64,000 bases of DNA from Breviolum minutum Mf 1.05b.01. Taxonomy: Eukaryota > Sar > Dinophyceae > Suessiales > Symbiodiniaceae. The notes beneath the pieces are model-generated. The model was not told where the DNA came from, did no database searches, and saw only the letters and a program-made list of their open reading frames with translations. This document shows, piece by piece, positions 1 through 10,152 of the stretch; position 1 is the first letter of the stretch, and each line of letters opens with the position of its first letter. Position numbers and translations under genes: made by a program. The stretch spans positions 18,847 through 82,846 of the forward strand of contig DF239433.1 in the NCBI GenBank assembly GCA_000507305.1, given 5' to 3'.

Positions 1-405
1 GACTTTTCTGAGGTGAGCTAGTTTGCTGAAATGTTTCGCCCTTAGATTTTGGTGAAGTAATTTTTGTAACTCATTTATTTTCTCTTTGGATTTTTCTGAG
101 GTGAGTTATTTTGCTGAAATATTTTTCCCTTAGATATTGGTGAGGTAATTCTTGTAAGCATATATTTTCTATTTGAGGTGACTTAGTTTGCTGAATTTTT
201 TCTCCCTTAGATCTTGGTGAGGTATGTTTTAACTCATATATTTTCTCTTTGGATTCTTCTGAGGTGAGTTGGTTTGCTGAATTTGTTCCCATTAGATTTT
301 GGCGAGGTATTTTTTTTACTCATATATTTGCTCTTTAGATTTTTCTGAGGTGAGTTAGTTTGCTGATTTTTTCTCCCTTAGATTTTGGTGAGGTATTTTT
401 GTTGC
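1..405. repeat. tandem repeat, ~86-bp unit, about five copies
   Basis: A GAGGTGAGYTAGTTTGCTGA-like core recurs with GAGGTG at 10, 98, 175, 261 and 347, giving periods of 88, 77, 86 and 86 bp. Each unit continues with a CCCTTAGATTTTGGTGAGGT-like block and a T-rich spacer ending CTCTTTGGAT. The copies have diverged by substitutions and small deletions. The array runs off the left edge, so its full size is unknown. No coding function is seen; the minus-strand frame at 71-292 is only a translation of the repeat. Confidence 0.9.
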
Positions 406-2139
406 TACTTAAGGATTTGATTTCAAAATCTCAAATTTTTGCCGCTTAAGGGTTGAAGATCTCACAAAGTCTTACTTCAGGATTTTGAGAATTTTTATCT
501 CGATTTTTTTCACTCAAAGATTCGATATTGAGGTTTTTTCTGCAATACTTTGATTTTTTCATTCTTAAATTTTCCATTCAAGGATTTGAGGTTGACATCA
601 AATTTTTCAAAGATTTGAAACCTGTATCTCAAACTTTTCATTCAAGGCTTTGAAATTGAAAAATGGGTTTTTTTAAAGGTTTGAGATACTCATCTCAAAA
701 TGTTGCATGGCTTTGTCCCGCCACACATTTCAAGCATATATATGTATATATATATATATATATTAGAAATTGGTCTTGCGTTTTGAATTCTTCAACTCAT
801 CAAAAGAAAGCAGAAATTGAACTTTGAAATTGCCCTTAGAAATCTTCCAGTCCAATCCCAATCTTTGACCAAACATGTGCCAAAAAAAAACTTTGAAGTC
901 TTAATATTTAAATTTGACAAAAGTCTTCAATAGATTTCAGATGAGAAAGTTATTTCAAGAATCCAATTGGAAATGTGGAAGAAATGGCGACAGTTAAAGT
1001 TCAAAGCAGCTTGACATATCAAAATTCAAGTGCTAAAATTGAAATGTGAAAAGTTTGAATGAAAATTTCTATAGAATGCAAAGAGAAAACGGCGGCAGAT
1101 GATTTTTTTAAAAAAACTTGAAATGTCAAAGCTGAAACAGTTGAAAAATGCATCTTGCATATAATTTCTGGCATGTCAAACCCAACACATGGTGATGGGA
1201 AAATTTCAGAACACTTTGATTTTTAGAGGCCAACACCAAACTTGAGAGATGAAACCTATAAAGTTTCGATTGATTCAAATAAACAAAACATTTACATACG
1301 TTAAAAAACCTGCAAACTAAAACTGAACTTTAAGATGAACCATTTTGAGTTGTAAATTTGTAAGCAAAATGGGAACTCATTGGTTTTGAAGTTTTTTCGT
1401 GTTCCAAAAAACCAGAAACATGAAATCAAAAACTGTTTTTTAGGAAAAGGGGGTAGAAGAAGACAAACATAAACCTGAGATATGAACTAAAAAATGAGTC
1501 TGCAAATTCAAAGTCTAGAAAATTGGGAAATGACAGATATGCAAAGTGCTGGTATTTCAATTCAGAAAAGTTGGGATATCAAAAAAACTATGGACAAAAA
1601 CCAATCTGAAAGATGAGATGTGAAATTTTGATTAAATTGGAGGTATGGAATTGAAAAATCAAATTGTTGAGATGGACGCCTAATTAAAATCACAAACAAT
1701 TGGTATTCAGAAGATTCAAAAATAAGATTGAAATGTGAAAGTGTTGAAGTTCATTGAAATCCCACTTCCAAAGCTGAAATTCAAAAAGAATTGTCCTTGA
1801 GAACTGAAATCTATCAATACAGTTTTAATTTTCATTCTAGAAAGTTGAGATTTGAAAACACGTGAATATGTATTTGATGTCAAAACTTGCAAGCAAATGT
1901 TCCTTTTGCATTTTGATGATTATAAGATTGCAGCTATTGAGTATCAATAAAACACCAGGTGAATCTGTGCCCTAGTTGAGCTACCACCATGTTCTTGCTC
2001 TCTGTGCTGATGAGCTTTGGTATGGTAGGAATGATGCTCCTTCATGTATAGGAGGAACCTCCTTTAGTGGAACCTAGGAGGTTTAAACAAATTAAATATT
2101 TAAGTCACATTTGTGATTGAACATGTTTTTTTCCACCAA
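406..2139. other. AT-rich region with no gene seen
   Basis: A-rich or T-rich sequence built from loosely recurring words such as TTCAAGGATTTGA, ATCTCAAA and TTGAAATGTGAAA. A (TA)n tract lies at about 738-764. From about 950 to 1900 the plus strand is purine-rich. No open frame with coding-like composition and no splice pattern was seen. It may be decayed satellite or intergenic DNA. Confidence 0.6.
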
Positions 2140-2345
2140 CCATGAGCCATCAAAACCCTCTATTTAAGGGTTGTATGTTTTTAGCACCAAAACCCTCTAA
2201 TTAGAGGATTATACCTTTTTTAAGGGGCCAAAGACCTCTAATTAAGGGGTAAAGACCTTTAATTAAAGGATTAACCTTTAAATAGAGGGTTTTTTTAGAG
2301 GGTTTTACCTTAATTAGAGGGTTTTTCCTTAATTAGAGGGTTTTG
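2140..2345. repeat. interspersed inverted AATTAGAGGG / CCCTCTAATTA motifs
   Basis: Short words AATTAGAGG, CCCTCTAATT, AATTAAGG and TTTAAGGG recur in both orientations, giving nested palindromes. The right edge abuts the truncated end of the retrotransposon, and the last codons and stop of its open frame are made of this repeat rather than of the element. Confidence 0.65.
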
Positions 2346-5322
2346 GGTTGTCTGGGAACTTCTCCAGTTGGGCCGTTGTAGGATGACCCAAGTTCCGATG
2401 CAACCGCTGAATGGTGCGATGTGCCTCCAGGTTGGTAGTAGGATCAAGTCGATGGAGAATGCCACGTTGTGTGGGTTGAGATTGATCAGGTTGAGGTGGT
2501 TCTAAATCCATTGAGGTATGTTGTGGTACAGAAGAAAGTTGATGTAGTCCAGAAGGAGGTTGGTCTGAGGTTGCATATGTAGTTTCAGTGTGTTTGTTGT
2601 TGATGTAGTTGTCGATGGTGGTGGCAATGTACTTGCACAAAGGCTGGTAGGTTGCTGAGGCTTTGGCTCGATTTCCAATTCCAGGTGAACTGCCTTCAAT
2701 AGGCAAGTGTAGGTGTCCTCCAGGGCAGGTCCACGTGAGGTCTTCAGCCAGTGTAGGGCTCGTCAGGCACAAAGAGGTCGGTTTGCGAATAGGAGTGAGC
2801 ACCCCATGCTCATCAGGCAGAACAGCTCCATAAGCACATTGGTCCACTTGAGCCATGTGCCCTTGTTCAGCCATTCTCTCAAAGGTGGTTGTCTTCCAAG
2901 AAAGTGCTCGTCGGGGTTGTTCAACTCCAGCATCACGGTTTTCTCCTGATTGCTCCAAAAACACTCGGCTGGTGAACTTCAAGTGGATATGCTCCTGGTA
3001 GTCACGCTCGCATTGAAGGGCATGAAGTTGTTCTTCAGATCTCCAAGTCAGATTCTGAAGGGGGCTCCACACAGTGCAAGGAGGAGCAAGCCATACAAAG
3101 TCAGGGCAAACTCGACGAAGTAGTCTGAAGAATTCACGTCGATGATGTGCCTTCTCAAAATTCCAACCAGAATTGAGATCGAAGGTGGTGATTTCGTAGC
3201 CAAGGTCTGACATGGCTTTGCTCAAGTTGCTCTGTCCAGCATATACTTCCCAGAATTGTTTCACACCCTTGTCATAGAAGCTGAGAATGCGATCAACGAC
3301 TCGCTTCCGAGAGACCTTCTGGGTGTGTTGATGCAAGGCCATAGTCTTCAGCAACTTGTTGGTGATAGGTCGGAAGACAGCTGTTGGGTCCTCCTCATGG
3401 TCCAAGTTGGCTTGTGGTGGTAGAACAGGTGTAGTTGGTTGCGGTTCAGGATCAGGTGAGTTGTCGTTGGTGATGAAGGTGAACTCAGGTGGTGGTAGTT
3501 GTGTGATGTTGAGGTACTCTTCAAGGTTGATGGTGTCGGATTCTGGACGGTATGTGAAGTTGCTCAAGGTGTCGTCAGTCATCAAGTCAAAGTCCCAGTC
3601 CCGACACCAATCATCACTGCTACTGTGGAGGTCGATGAGGTATTCTTCTCTTACTCCTTTCAAGGTAGAAGTCCATGGTCCCCCATCCACTGAGATCTTA
3701 TCGGCAGCATAGTCGATCTGAATCTTGAAGTGCTTCAGGACCGGTCTCCCAAGGAGGAAAGGTGTATCCCCAGGGATAACAAAGACTTGAAGTCTACCAA
3801 AGGATCCACCGACACTCACAGGAAGATGCACGGACCATTCAGAGCGACTGCTGGCATCACCTCCAAAGTGAAAGGTCTTGTCCACGGGGCTGAAGCTCAG
3901 GTGTTGGAGATCTCGGCCACATGAGTGCAAAAACTCCAAGTTCTTCATCAAAGTGTTGTGGCCGATCAAGACACTGCTTGCTCCATTGTCCAAGGTTCCA
4001 CGAAGAGATCGGTGATGTCCAGCATCCACATAGGTGTGAACCATGTAGGCATAAGACTCAGTGGTCTTAGGTTTCTTCGAAGGGGACTGTGATCCACCAG
4101 GTGTGCTCGATTTGGAAGAAGGGTTGGGACAGGCATCACTGTAGTGACCATGTTGTCCACATCGAAGGCAAACCGGTGCAGAAGCGGCTCTGTGAGAAGC
4201 TGATCCCTTCTGATAGAAGGGTCTCTGTCCACCCTTCCCTTTTGACTTGCCACCCTTGCCTTTTCCTTTGGTGGGTTTTCCTTTGGATAGGCCAAACGAA
4301 GGTGGTGGGCTAGATAAGGTACCCGATGTAGTCGTGGAAGGTGGAACAGCCATGACCGGCCAAAAGCCTCTGGCTGCCTTCAATTCAGCAAATCTCTTCC
4401 TCGCATCCAAGTAGGTTGCGAACACCTCATCATATTCTTCATCTTGATTGGCCTCATCTTGCTCGAGGTAGGCCATGTCATCCCATTGTTGATCATCTTG
4501 CCAGTAGAGGTCTTCGGCTTCCCAAGGAGTTGCAGGATCTTCGGAGAGGTCATACTCATAGACGTCGTCCTCCTCAGCCGCGTAGGTCTCTTCAGCCTCG
4601 TACTCATAGTCATCCTCGACCATTGCATCATCATAAGCACTGTAAGCTGCATGACCCCTGCGACTGCTCCATCGTGGAGCTCCGGTTGAGGCACCCTTGC
4701 CTCGAAAGCCACGTGATGGCTCTGCAGTTGTTCGTCGATAGTCTTGTCCAAACAGCAAAAACAAAGCTTCTTCGATCTTCACTTGCTCCATTGTTGCTCC
4801 AACATGGGTTTGGACCAACTGACGTTGTTCTGCAGTCAAACCAGCACGCCGCAAAAGCAGCGAATCAGAGACTGCTGGTGGAATCTGCACTCCAAACTTC
4901 TCGATCTCCCTGAGATGCTCCCGATGCTCCGTGGTGTACGACAGCAAAGTCTGCGTGGGATGCCGGTGCAAGCTGTAGAAAAACTTCTCAAAGGCTCGCG
5001 GCATTTCCACCTTCTCATTGTACTTGAAACAGGCATCCAGCATCTTCAAGGCTCGTGTGAAGCCTTCCTCCTCGTCGGCCAGCTTGTCGGCATCATGCTC
5101 GATCTGCCGCCATGCCAAGCCGGTCAGGCTCGTCAACAGGTTGATGGTGGCCTCCTTCTTCTTATTCTGCAGACCCATCTTGCGGTGGTATAGGCCAATC
5201 CGCAATCTCCATTCTCGATAGTCAGCAATCCTATTGTTGAAGAGTGGTATGAAGTTGTCTTTGGTGATATCAGTTGTGGTGGATTGTGAGGTAGAAGCTG
5301 GTGATGAAGGGAGGTCGTTCAT
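2329..5322 (-). CDS. retrotransposon polyprotein: Gag, zinc knuckle, aspartic protease, methyltransferase-like domain, start of integrase
   Basis: A 997-codon frame. Residues 20-200 are a Gag-like helical region and 225-300 an acidic Asp/Glu/Tyr-rich stretch. A CCHC knuckle follows at C385, C388, H393, C398. The protease has DNGAS at 445-449 and PFLLGRPVL at 521-529. Residues 690-860 resemble a SAM-dependent cytosine methyltransferase: WEVYAGQSNL at 691-700 (motif I-like), FDLNSGW at 714-720, and LAPPCTVWS at 745-753 (motif IV-like, candidate catalytic C749). GVEQP and QVDQCAYG follow at 799-803 and 825-832. An LHRNLGHP zinc-binding start of integrase lies at 974-981. The last ~10 residues come from flanking repeat, so the 3' half is lost. 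The start is the first ATG, 28 bp inside the primer-binding site. Confidence 0.88.
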   Translation of the reverse strand: MNDLPSSPASTSQSTTTDITKDNFIPLFNNRIADYREWRLRIGLYHRKMGLQNKKKEATINLLTSLTGLAWRQIEHDADKLADEEEGFTRALKMLDACFKYNEKVEMPRAFEKFFYSLHRHPTQTLLSYTTEHREHLREIEKFGVQIPPAVSDSLLLRRAGLTAEQRQLVQTHVGATMEQVKIEEALFLLFGQDYRRTTAEPSRGFRGKGASTGAPRWSSRRGHAAYSAYDDAMVEDDYEYEAEETYAAEEDDVYEYDLSEDPATPWEAEDLYWQDDQQWDDMAYLEQDEANQDEEYDEVFATYLDARKRFAELKAARGFWPVMAVPPSTTTSGTLSSPPPSFGLSKGKPTKGKGKGGKSKGKGGQRPFYQKGSASHRAASAPVCLRCGQHGHYSDACPNPSSKSSTPGGSQSPSKKPKTTESYAYMVHTYVDAGHHRSLRGTLDNGASSVLIGHNTLMKNLEFLHSCGRDLQHLSFSPVDKTFHFGGDASSRSEWSVHLPVSVGGSFGRLQVFVIPGDTPFLLGRPVLKHFKIQIDYAADKISVDGGPWTSTLKGVREEYLIDLHSSSDDWCRDWDFDLMTDDTLSNFTYRPESDTINLEEYLNITQLPPPEFTFITNDNSPDPEPQPTTPVLPPQANLDHEEDPTAVFRPITNKLLKTMALHQHTQKVSRKRVVDRILSFYDKGVKQFWEVYAGQSNLSKAMSDLGYEITTFDLNSGWNFEKAHHRREFFRLLRRVCPDFVWLAPPCTVWSPLQNLTWRSEEQLHALQCERDYQEHIHLKFTSRVFLEQSGENRDAGVEQPRRALSWKTTTFERMAEQGHMAQVDQCAYGAVLPDEHGVLTPIRKPTSLCLTSPTLAEDLTWTCPGGHLHLPIEGSSPGIGNRAKASATYQPLCKYIATTIDNYINNKHTETTYATSDQPPSGLHQLSSVPQHTSMDLEPPQPDQSQPTQRGILHRLDPTTNLEAHRTIQRLHRNLGHPTTAQLEKFPDNPKPSN

Positions 5323-5349
5323 TGGGCTCGTAGGTCTGAGGGTTGCTAA

Positions 5350-5361
5350 GCTCCGCTACCA
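5350..5361 (-). other. primer-binding site (initiator tRNA-Met type)
   Basis: The minus strand reads TGGTAGCGGAGC, one base after the LTR end ...TTGACA. This resembles the TGGTATCAGAGC site of plant copia elements, complementary to the 3' end of initiator tRNA-Met. Its position between LTR and Gag fits tRNA priming of reverse transcription. Confidence 0.65.
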
Positions 5362-5362
5362 A

Positions 5363-5600
5363 TGTCAATATGGTAGGGGAAACCAAACCAAGTTGCAGAA
5401 AGGAAACTCCAAGCTGCCAAGCTGCTTGCGTCACACGAAGTACGCACTCCTTTTGGGCTTTCCACGTAGCGTGGTGCGATAGCCAATTGGCTCTCAAAAG
5501 CTTACCCACCCTAAATGATGGGATGGGGCCGAGATGGCCACCATAGAAAGCAAATCTTACATGCATATCCATGTGTTGGATTACACATTTCACAGTTATG
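5363..5600 (-). repeat. 5' long terminal repeat (outer end approximate)
   Basis: The inner end is clear: the minus strand ends ...CCATATTGACA immediately before the primer-binding site, giving the expected CA terminus. The outer TG end cannot be fixed without the missing 3' LTR; TG dinucleotides near 5595-5605 are candidates. An open frame through the LTR (5270-5605) is treated as fortuitous. Confidence 0.5.
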
Positions 5601-6207
5601 AACAAGTAGTATCCCTATCAATGGCCCTATAAATGGCCTTAGAAATGGCGTATCCTTAGGGGATATAACTCACTAACCTTTGATCCTAATCTCCTTGCCG
5701 GGACCATCCAAGTTATGCTCCTTGCCGCCACCACCACCAATCTCCAAACATCGCAGGACACATCTGTGTTGTCGTCGTGCTTCATCCTGTGAAACTGTTG
5801 TATCTTTCAAGAGCAGCAAATATGAAAGCTGTTGATTATCAAGGCCCCAACAAAAACGGTCCAAACAAACCGGCAAAACATGGTTGGTAACCCACGTTTC
5901 AACACATCCACGTGTATGATTTCAAACGCCCCACCGTTTAACATGAAGTCATCATCGGAACTCGGAGTTTTTGGCCAGTTGCCCCCAAGGGATTCACACT
6001 TTGGGGATTCCATGGGTTGTTGGGTCAGATCCTGTTTGACACCCACACCTCATGTGTTGATGTGTTGAGAACCACTAGGATCCATGTACCGTATATTTAC
6101 TCTACCTACATTTAACCATCACTTACCCTGAAAAAACAACCAAATGTAGGTGGATATACCATACCTTGATCCTACGCAGAAGGAGAGGTCCTGCTGTTAT
6201 TCCTCAC

Positions 6208-6491
6208 CTGAAAACAGATAGATCCATCGTTGAAACTTGCACTTTACCTATCAAACTCTGTGAATTCATATTCTCCAAAAACACTTTAGCGGTTTCAAAA
6301 AATTTATTCGCAAGACACAGTGATCGTAGGATGTTTGAGGAATTTTTCGCAAATGGCTAGTAAGCCCAACTTAATATAGAAAAAAGGGTTGTAACATGCA
6401 CTTACCAACTGTTTAGTAGCTTCCTGCCACATGCTGGTAGTTTGGTCACGAGTTGGGCTTGACCGAATTTTGCAAGAACACATGTCTCCAT
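6208..6491 (-). CDS. two candidate exons of an unidentified minus-strand gene
   Basis: Exons are 6406-6491 and 6208-6356. The first starts after a pyrimidine-rich tract ending CCAAG and ends TTG|GTAAGT. The 49-bp intron ends TTACTAG. The second continues in phase 0 and ends CAG|GTGAGG. Joined, they give about 77 residues (TSMWQEATKQL/PFAKNSSN at the junction). Phase match, both splice motifs and a non-repetitive composition support it. Function unknown. Confidence 0.45.
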
Positions 6492-6674
6492 CTTGGAGGA
6501 ACAGAAGGGCTTTTTGTCTGGGATGTTCGGAAGAAGTTGGATTACATGAGGTATTTTACCTCGGTTGAATAGGTTTATTGGGAGCAACAAAACCCCAGAA
6601 ATCTTACCAAATATTGCCATCTTTAAAGGGAGTTACCTTTTCCAAAACCATCATTTTTATTTTGGGTATTCAGC

Positions 6675-6783
6675 TGTTAGCTTTCGGGATGGTATTGGGG
6701 ATTATTTCTTCAGGATGATTTTTACAGGGGTTCACGCAGGGAGCATGCATGCCGCTGTAACTTATGTAATTTATAACTGCCTC
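6675..6783 (-). CDS. candidate exon, unidentified
   Basis: About 36 codons beginning EAVINYISYSG and containing the cysteine pair CVNPC. An acceptor-like CTCAAG precedes it. The right edge is best read as a GC donor (ACA|GCTGAA), which joins in phase to the exon ending at 6491; GC-AG introns are frequent in dinoflagellates. It may belong to the same gene as 6208-6491. Confidence 0.38.
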
Positions 6784-7478
6784 CTTGAGGCTCCAAAAAT
6801 CTCACCGACGTGACATACTTGGCGGAACAACCCGATCCCTTACCAACCATGGACCATGGTTCTTAGCCACTTACCATTCCTGGGATGATCCTCCAAGTAT
6901 ATGCCAATCAACGTGACAGAAATTTTGGCATAAAAACTTTAGTAATGTCAACTATTGCTAGCAATCAACAGGGTGCAACAAAACTGGGCAAATTTGAAAA
7001 AAACAACATCAATTTTCACCAATCTCATATTTCCTCTGCGATGCTGTGATTTTGGCATGATTTTCCCCAAACCACATCAAAACACAACACCCCCCCTTTT
7101 TTGGTTGATATCACGTGACTGCTGGGTGTAATTCACCAGATCAATCCCACTGCATGGATGAGGTATCTATGTGTTGATTCTTTAATAGACAATTAAGCCA
7201 CACAAAAAAAACCTCTTATATACTTTCCATGATACTGGTTGTTTAATAGGGATCCTTATAATGGTTCATCATAATCCCCTCACAACTGGGTAGTACAATC
7301 CCCTATGTAAGCCTATATACCCTAAACAACCATGTTTGTTTTCAGTGCTCAATTGGGGTGTGTAACAATTTTCTATGAACTGTCAAGATTTTTTTAGTCT
7401 GAAGTGGAAAACCGGATCAAACTATAATACTGCCCTACCCAGAAACAAGTGGCCACCAATAACCACTACCTGACCTAC

Positions 7479-7521
7479 CCTTAGCATGGACCGCGGCCTG
7501 TCGACGTTGTTCAGCCTCTTC
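7479..7521 (-). CDS. short Glu/Arg/Gln-rich exon
   Basis: Fourteen codons (EEAEQRRQAAVHAK) between an acceptor CACCAG and a donor AAGG|GTAGG. The composition matches the coiled-coil-like exons at 9367-9466 and 11210-11294, suggesting one gene with long MITE-filled introns. Confidence 0.42.
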
Positions 7522-7871
7522 CTGGTGAAAATGGAATTTTACCATGATGGCATCTGACTAACCCGTGGGGTTGTTGGTTTAAAACCAAGAAAACAACATC
7601 TGACCCTTGTTTTGATTGTTTTGGTTGGAAAAGACCTTAATTTGGAGAGTTCAACCACCAAATTAGAGGACAAACAGGTTCCAGGTATATATATATATAT
7701 TATATATTAATATATATATATATATACATTATATATAATCTCCCAGAAACTAACAGCTTTTGCCCTAAAAAATCATGGGAGTCGGAGACGATCCTGGGAG
7801 AGGCATCCTTTCAGGTGGCCAACTTGCTGTTAGTTTCAGGGAGGGTAAAGTAAACATATCAACATCCTATA

Positions 7872-8062
7872 CTAGTTGGTGGTTTCAACCCATTTCAAAA
7901 ATATTAGTCAACTTGGAGTATTTCACCAAGTAGGGTTGAAAATCAAAAATGTTTGAAACCACCACCCAGCATAAGTAGGGTGAAGAAAAAACAGCTACCC
8001 ATGTATTTTCGGCCATTTCTAAGGGTTTTATAATATCACTCCATTGATAACGATTCTAGGGA
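7872..8062. repeat. composite repeat: TTGGTGG palindrome plus ~90-bp tail
   Basis: A palindromic element, CTAGTTGGTGGTTTCAACCC ... GAAACCACCACCCAG, is followed by a tail with GTATTTTCGGCCATTTCTA and CGATAACGATTC-like sequence. The same arrangement recurs at 32178-32369, so both parts are conserved together. Confidence 0.8.
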
Positions 8063-8244
8063 CCCACCTTGTTTTCCCCCCCAAAAAACTCTGGGAGTTT
8101 AAACCCACTTGGGTGAGAAATGTCAGGTATGGTCGTCGTTCGACCACCCAAGTTAGAAACTTGACAAGTTGGAGCCACCAGGGTCAGGATGGTGGATTTT
8201 TCAGTGCCATTGAGTCGGGGCACATCTTAACCAATTTTCATGGC

Positions 8245-8410
8245 GACCGTCAACCTACCCCCCCCTAACCTACCCCCTGTCAGAAATAAGGGTTTAATAC
8301 GGCCTTATTAAGGGAAACCAATGGTTAATAAGGGTTTAAAGTTTAATAAAGCCTTATTTCTGGGGGGGGGGTACGTTAGGTGGGGATAGGTTGACCAGCC
8401 ATGAAATTTT
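8245..8410. repeat. palindromic MITE-like element (AATAAGG / AGGTTGACC family)
   Basis: Terminal words GTCAACCTACC and GGATAGGTTGACC are inverted copies; inside, CAGAAATAAGG pairs with CCTTATTTCTG. A relative lies at 18500-18675 and a shorter one at about 43325-43415. Confidence 0.75.
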
Positions 8411-9366
8411 TCGCTGCCAGCAAGTAGGTATCCCTAAGTAGGGTTGTATAAATAACCATGATTAGTACAGGTACCCTAAGTAGGGTTGTATAACCCGAAG
8501 AATCCAGATATGTCCTAAGAAAGGGATATTCTGAAATTCTGGGGCCTGGGGATGTGAAACGACCATCAATTAGATCGGGAGGGGTCTGGATTCTTAGGAT
8601 ATATTTGGGATGATGATCCCACCTTTAGTAGGGAATCCTTATAATGGGTAGATATATAAACCCCCTACTATTGGGTAGATGACCATCCCCTACCATGGGG
8701 AACCAATGGGTAAACCCCTAACTAATGGGTTTTTGACCATCCCGCAAATATATCTGGCCAAATGGAAGAATATTTCACCAACCTGCAGAAATCCCTGAAA
8801 TAGCCGGGGGACCCCGGTTTCCCGAAAACTAAACCACCAATTGAGGATTGTTCGGTTGTGGGAGGTCGCGATTCAATTTGACCAGATTTAATGTAACCCC
8901 AATTCTAGAACATCAAAACTTTTCATTTAGAATTTTTGAATAATTTATCTCATGACATATAATTTTAACTGGAACAACTTTTGAATTTAAGCTGCACTCT
9001 TCTTTTGCTATACAACTTTCTTCAACAAACTTTTGGCTTTCCCCCACGTTTCTGTGTCAGTCGTCACACAGTGAATAAAAACAACTCAAACTGTTGATTG
9101 TTGGAAATAAATCATTGAAATGTTCTGACAATTTTTGGTTCATTTGAGGCTTGTTTGAAATGACATGACATATCATAGATTCTCAAATAATGGATCTAGC
9201 ATGGATAAATGTTGACAAATAAATCAAACAGGTCACTTTGACTATAAAACAAACAGATTAACAAAAACAAACTGCCCTCCAAACCCATATCATCCATGGA
9301 TGGGATATTTACCTACATGTGTTTGTAAATATATCATACATCGATGCTGTGGAAAAAAAAACCGGC

Positions 9367-9466
9367 CCTCAACGTGACTGAGAATCCGGACATCAGCCTT
9401 TCGTTTTGCGGCTAATTTCATCGCTTCTTCAGCGCGCAGGCGCTTCTCTTCCTCGAAAAATTTTCC
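9367..9466 (-). CDS. Glu/Lys/Arg/Ala-rich coiled-coil exon
   Basis: About 33 codons containing EEEKRLRAEEAMKLAAKRKA, typical of a helical coiled coil and unlike any other frame here. The exon starts directly after the end of a palindromic element (9474-9606) whose terminal TAG would be the acceptor. The right end is a GC donor (GAG|GGCCGG region). The protein is unidentified; the role is inferred to be structural. Confidence 0.55.
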
Positions 9467-9473
9467 CTACTTA

Positions 9474-9606
9474 GAGGTTCAGGATACTTAGTAACTGGTT
9501 ATATGTACGTAGGTTTATAACCCTAGGATTTGGGGACATTTTTGACCCACTTATAGGGGTGAAAAAACCCTGGTTACTATCCACTTACTAAGTACCCTGA
9601 ACCTTT
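9474..9606. repeat. palindromic element, AGGTTCAGGATACTTAGTA family
   Basis: AGAGGTTCAGGATACTTAGTAA pairs with TTACTAAGTACCCTGAACCT across about 130 bp. A close relative is at 56494-56622 and shorter relatives are near 20455-20560 and 52285-52345. It abuts the exon at 9367-9466. Confidence 0.78.
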
Positions 9607-9837
9607 AAGTAAACATAGCTGGTTGGAAAACAAAATCCATAAATTGAAGATGTACCCCACGAAAACTAACATGGCCCAATGGCTGGAAAATCACCATCTT
9701 CAACATGTATGAGATACATATTCAAAATGTTTGGTTGTCCGTGTCACGTTGTCCATTGTTACGTTAAAGCTTTCCGGCGTGCATTTTGGGATTTGAACAT
9801 GGGGAATATTCCATTTCGATGTTAGTTTACCAGTTTG

Positions 9838-10152
9838 CTATGGATCAAAGGACGTCATCAAGAAACACTTTCTCTCCTCAGAAACCCTTGCTGCTCCAGG
9901 ATGTTTGACCGGGCATATGTTAGGGACGGCATTCCTTGACTGTTTAGTGATGTAAGGATTTTTGACACACAACAAAAATTGAAACCATTAAACCTCCGGA
10001 AGTAGCACATGAAAGTGTTTATCAACAAATAGACATTTATCGACGTGGGATTCAGGTCGGTGCTCAGCTGCGTCCCATATAATCTCCCCATCCACGTTGG
10101 CAACCATGGTAACAGAGTGCCTTTGAGGAGCTTCCGTTAAGCTTCGGGACAT
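9838..10152 (-). CDS. possible complete two-exon gene, 86 residues, unidentified
   Basis: The ATG at 10152 follows an acceptor-like CTCGCAG six bases upstream, suitable for spliced-leader trans-splicing. Exon 1 is 9994-10152, ending GAG|GTTTAA. A 54-bp intron ends CTAAACAG. Exon 2 is 9838-9939, joined in phase 0, with a TAG stop. The product begins MSRSLTEAPQ and ends FLMTSFDP, hydrophilic with no membrane segment. The frame stays open beyond the TAG, so the stop may instead be another acceptor and the gene longer. Confidence 0.42.

Larger units (their letters stand above)
2346..5600 (-). mobile_element. truncated Ty1/copia-type LTR retrotransposon
   Basis: The minus-strand element has, in order, a 5' LTR (from about 5600 down to 5363), a primer-binding site at 5350-5361 and the polyprotein from 5322. 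It stops inside the pre-integrase region near 2346-2360, so integrase core, reverse transcriptase, RNase H and 3' LTR are missing. No second LTR is in the window, so it cannot be autonomous. It lies in the same orientation as the neighbouring exons, apparently in an intron or spacer. The outer LTR boundary was not resolved. Confidence 0.8.

Noticed and set aside
5270..5605. 111-codon minus-strand frame upstream of Gag
   Set aside because: It runs through the LTR, the primer-binding site and into the polyprotein in another frame; a chance frame.
8065..8205. Minus-strand frame containing LNGTEKSTI, like a Walker A loop
   Set aside because: The glycine before the lysine is replaced by Glu and no ABC or GTPase context follows; part of the frame belongs to palindromic elements.
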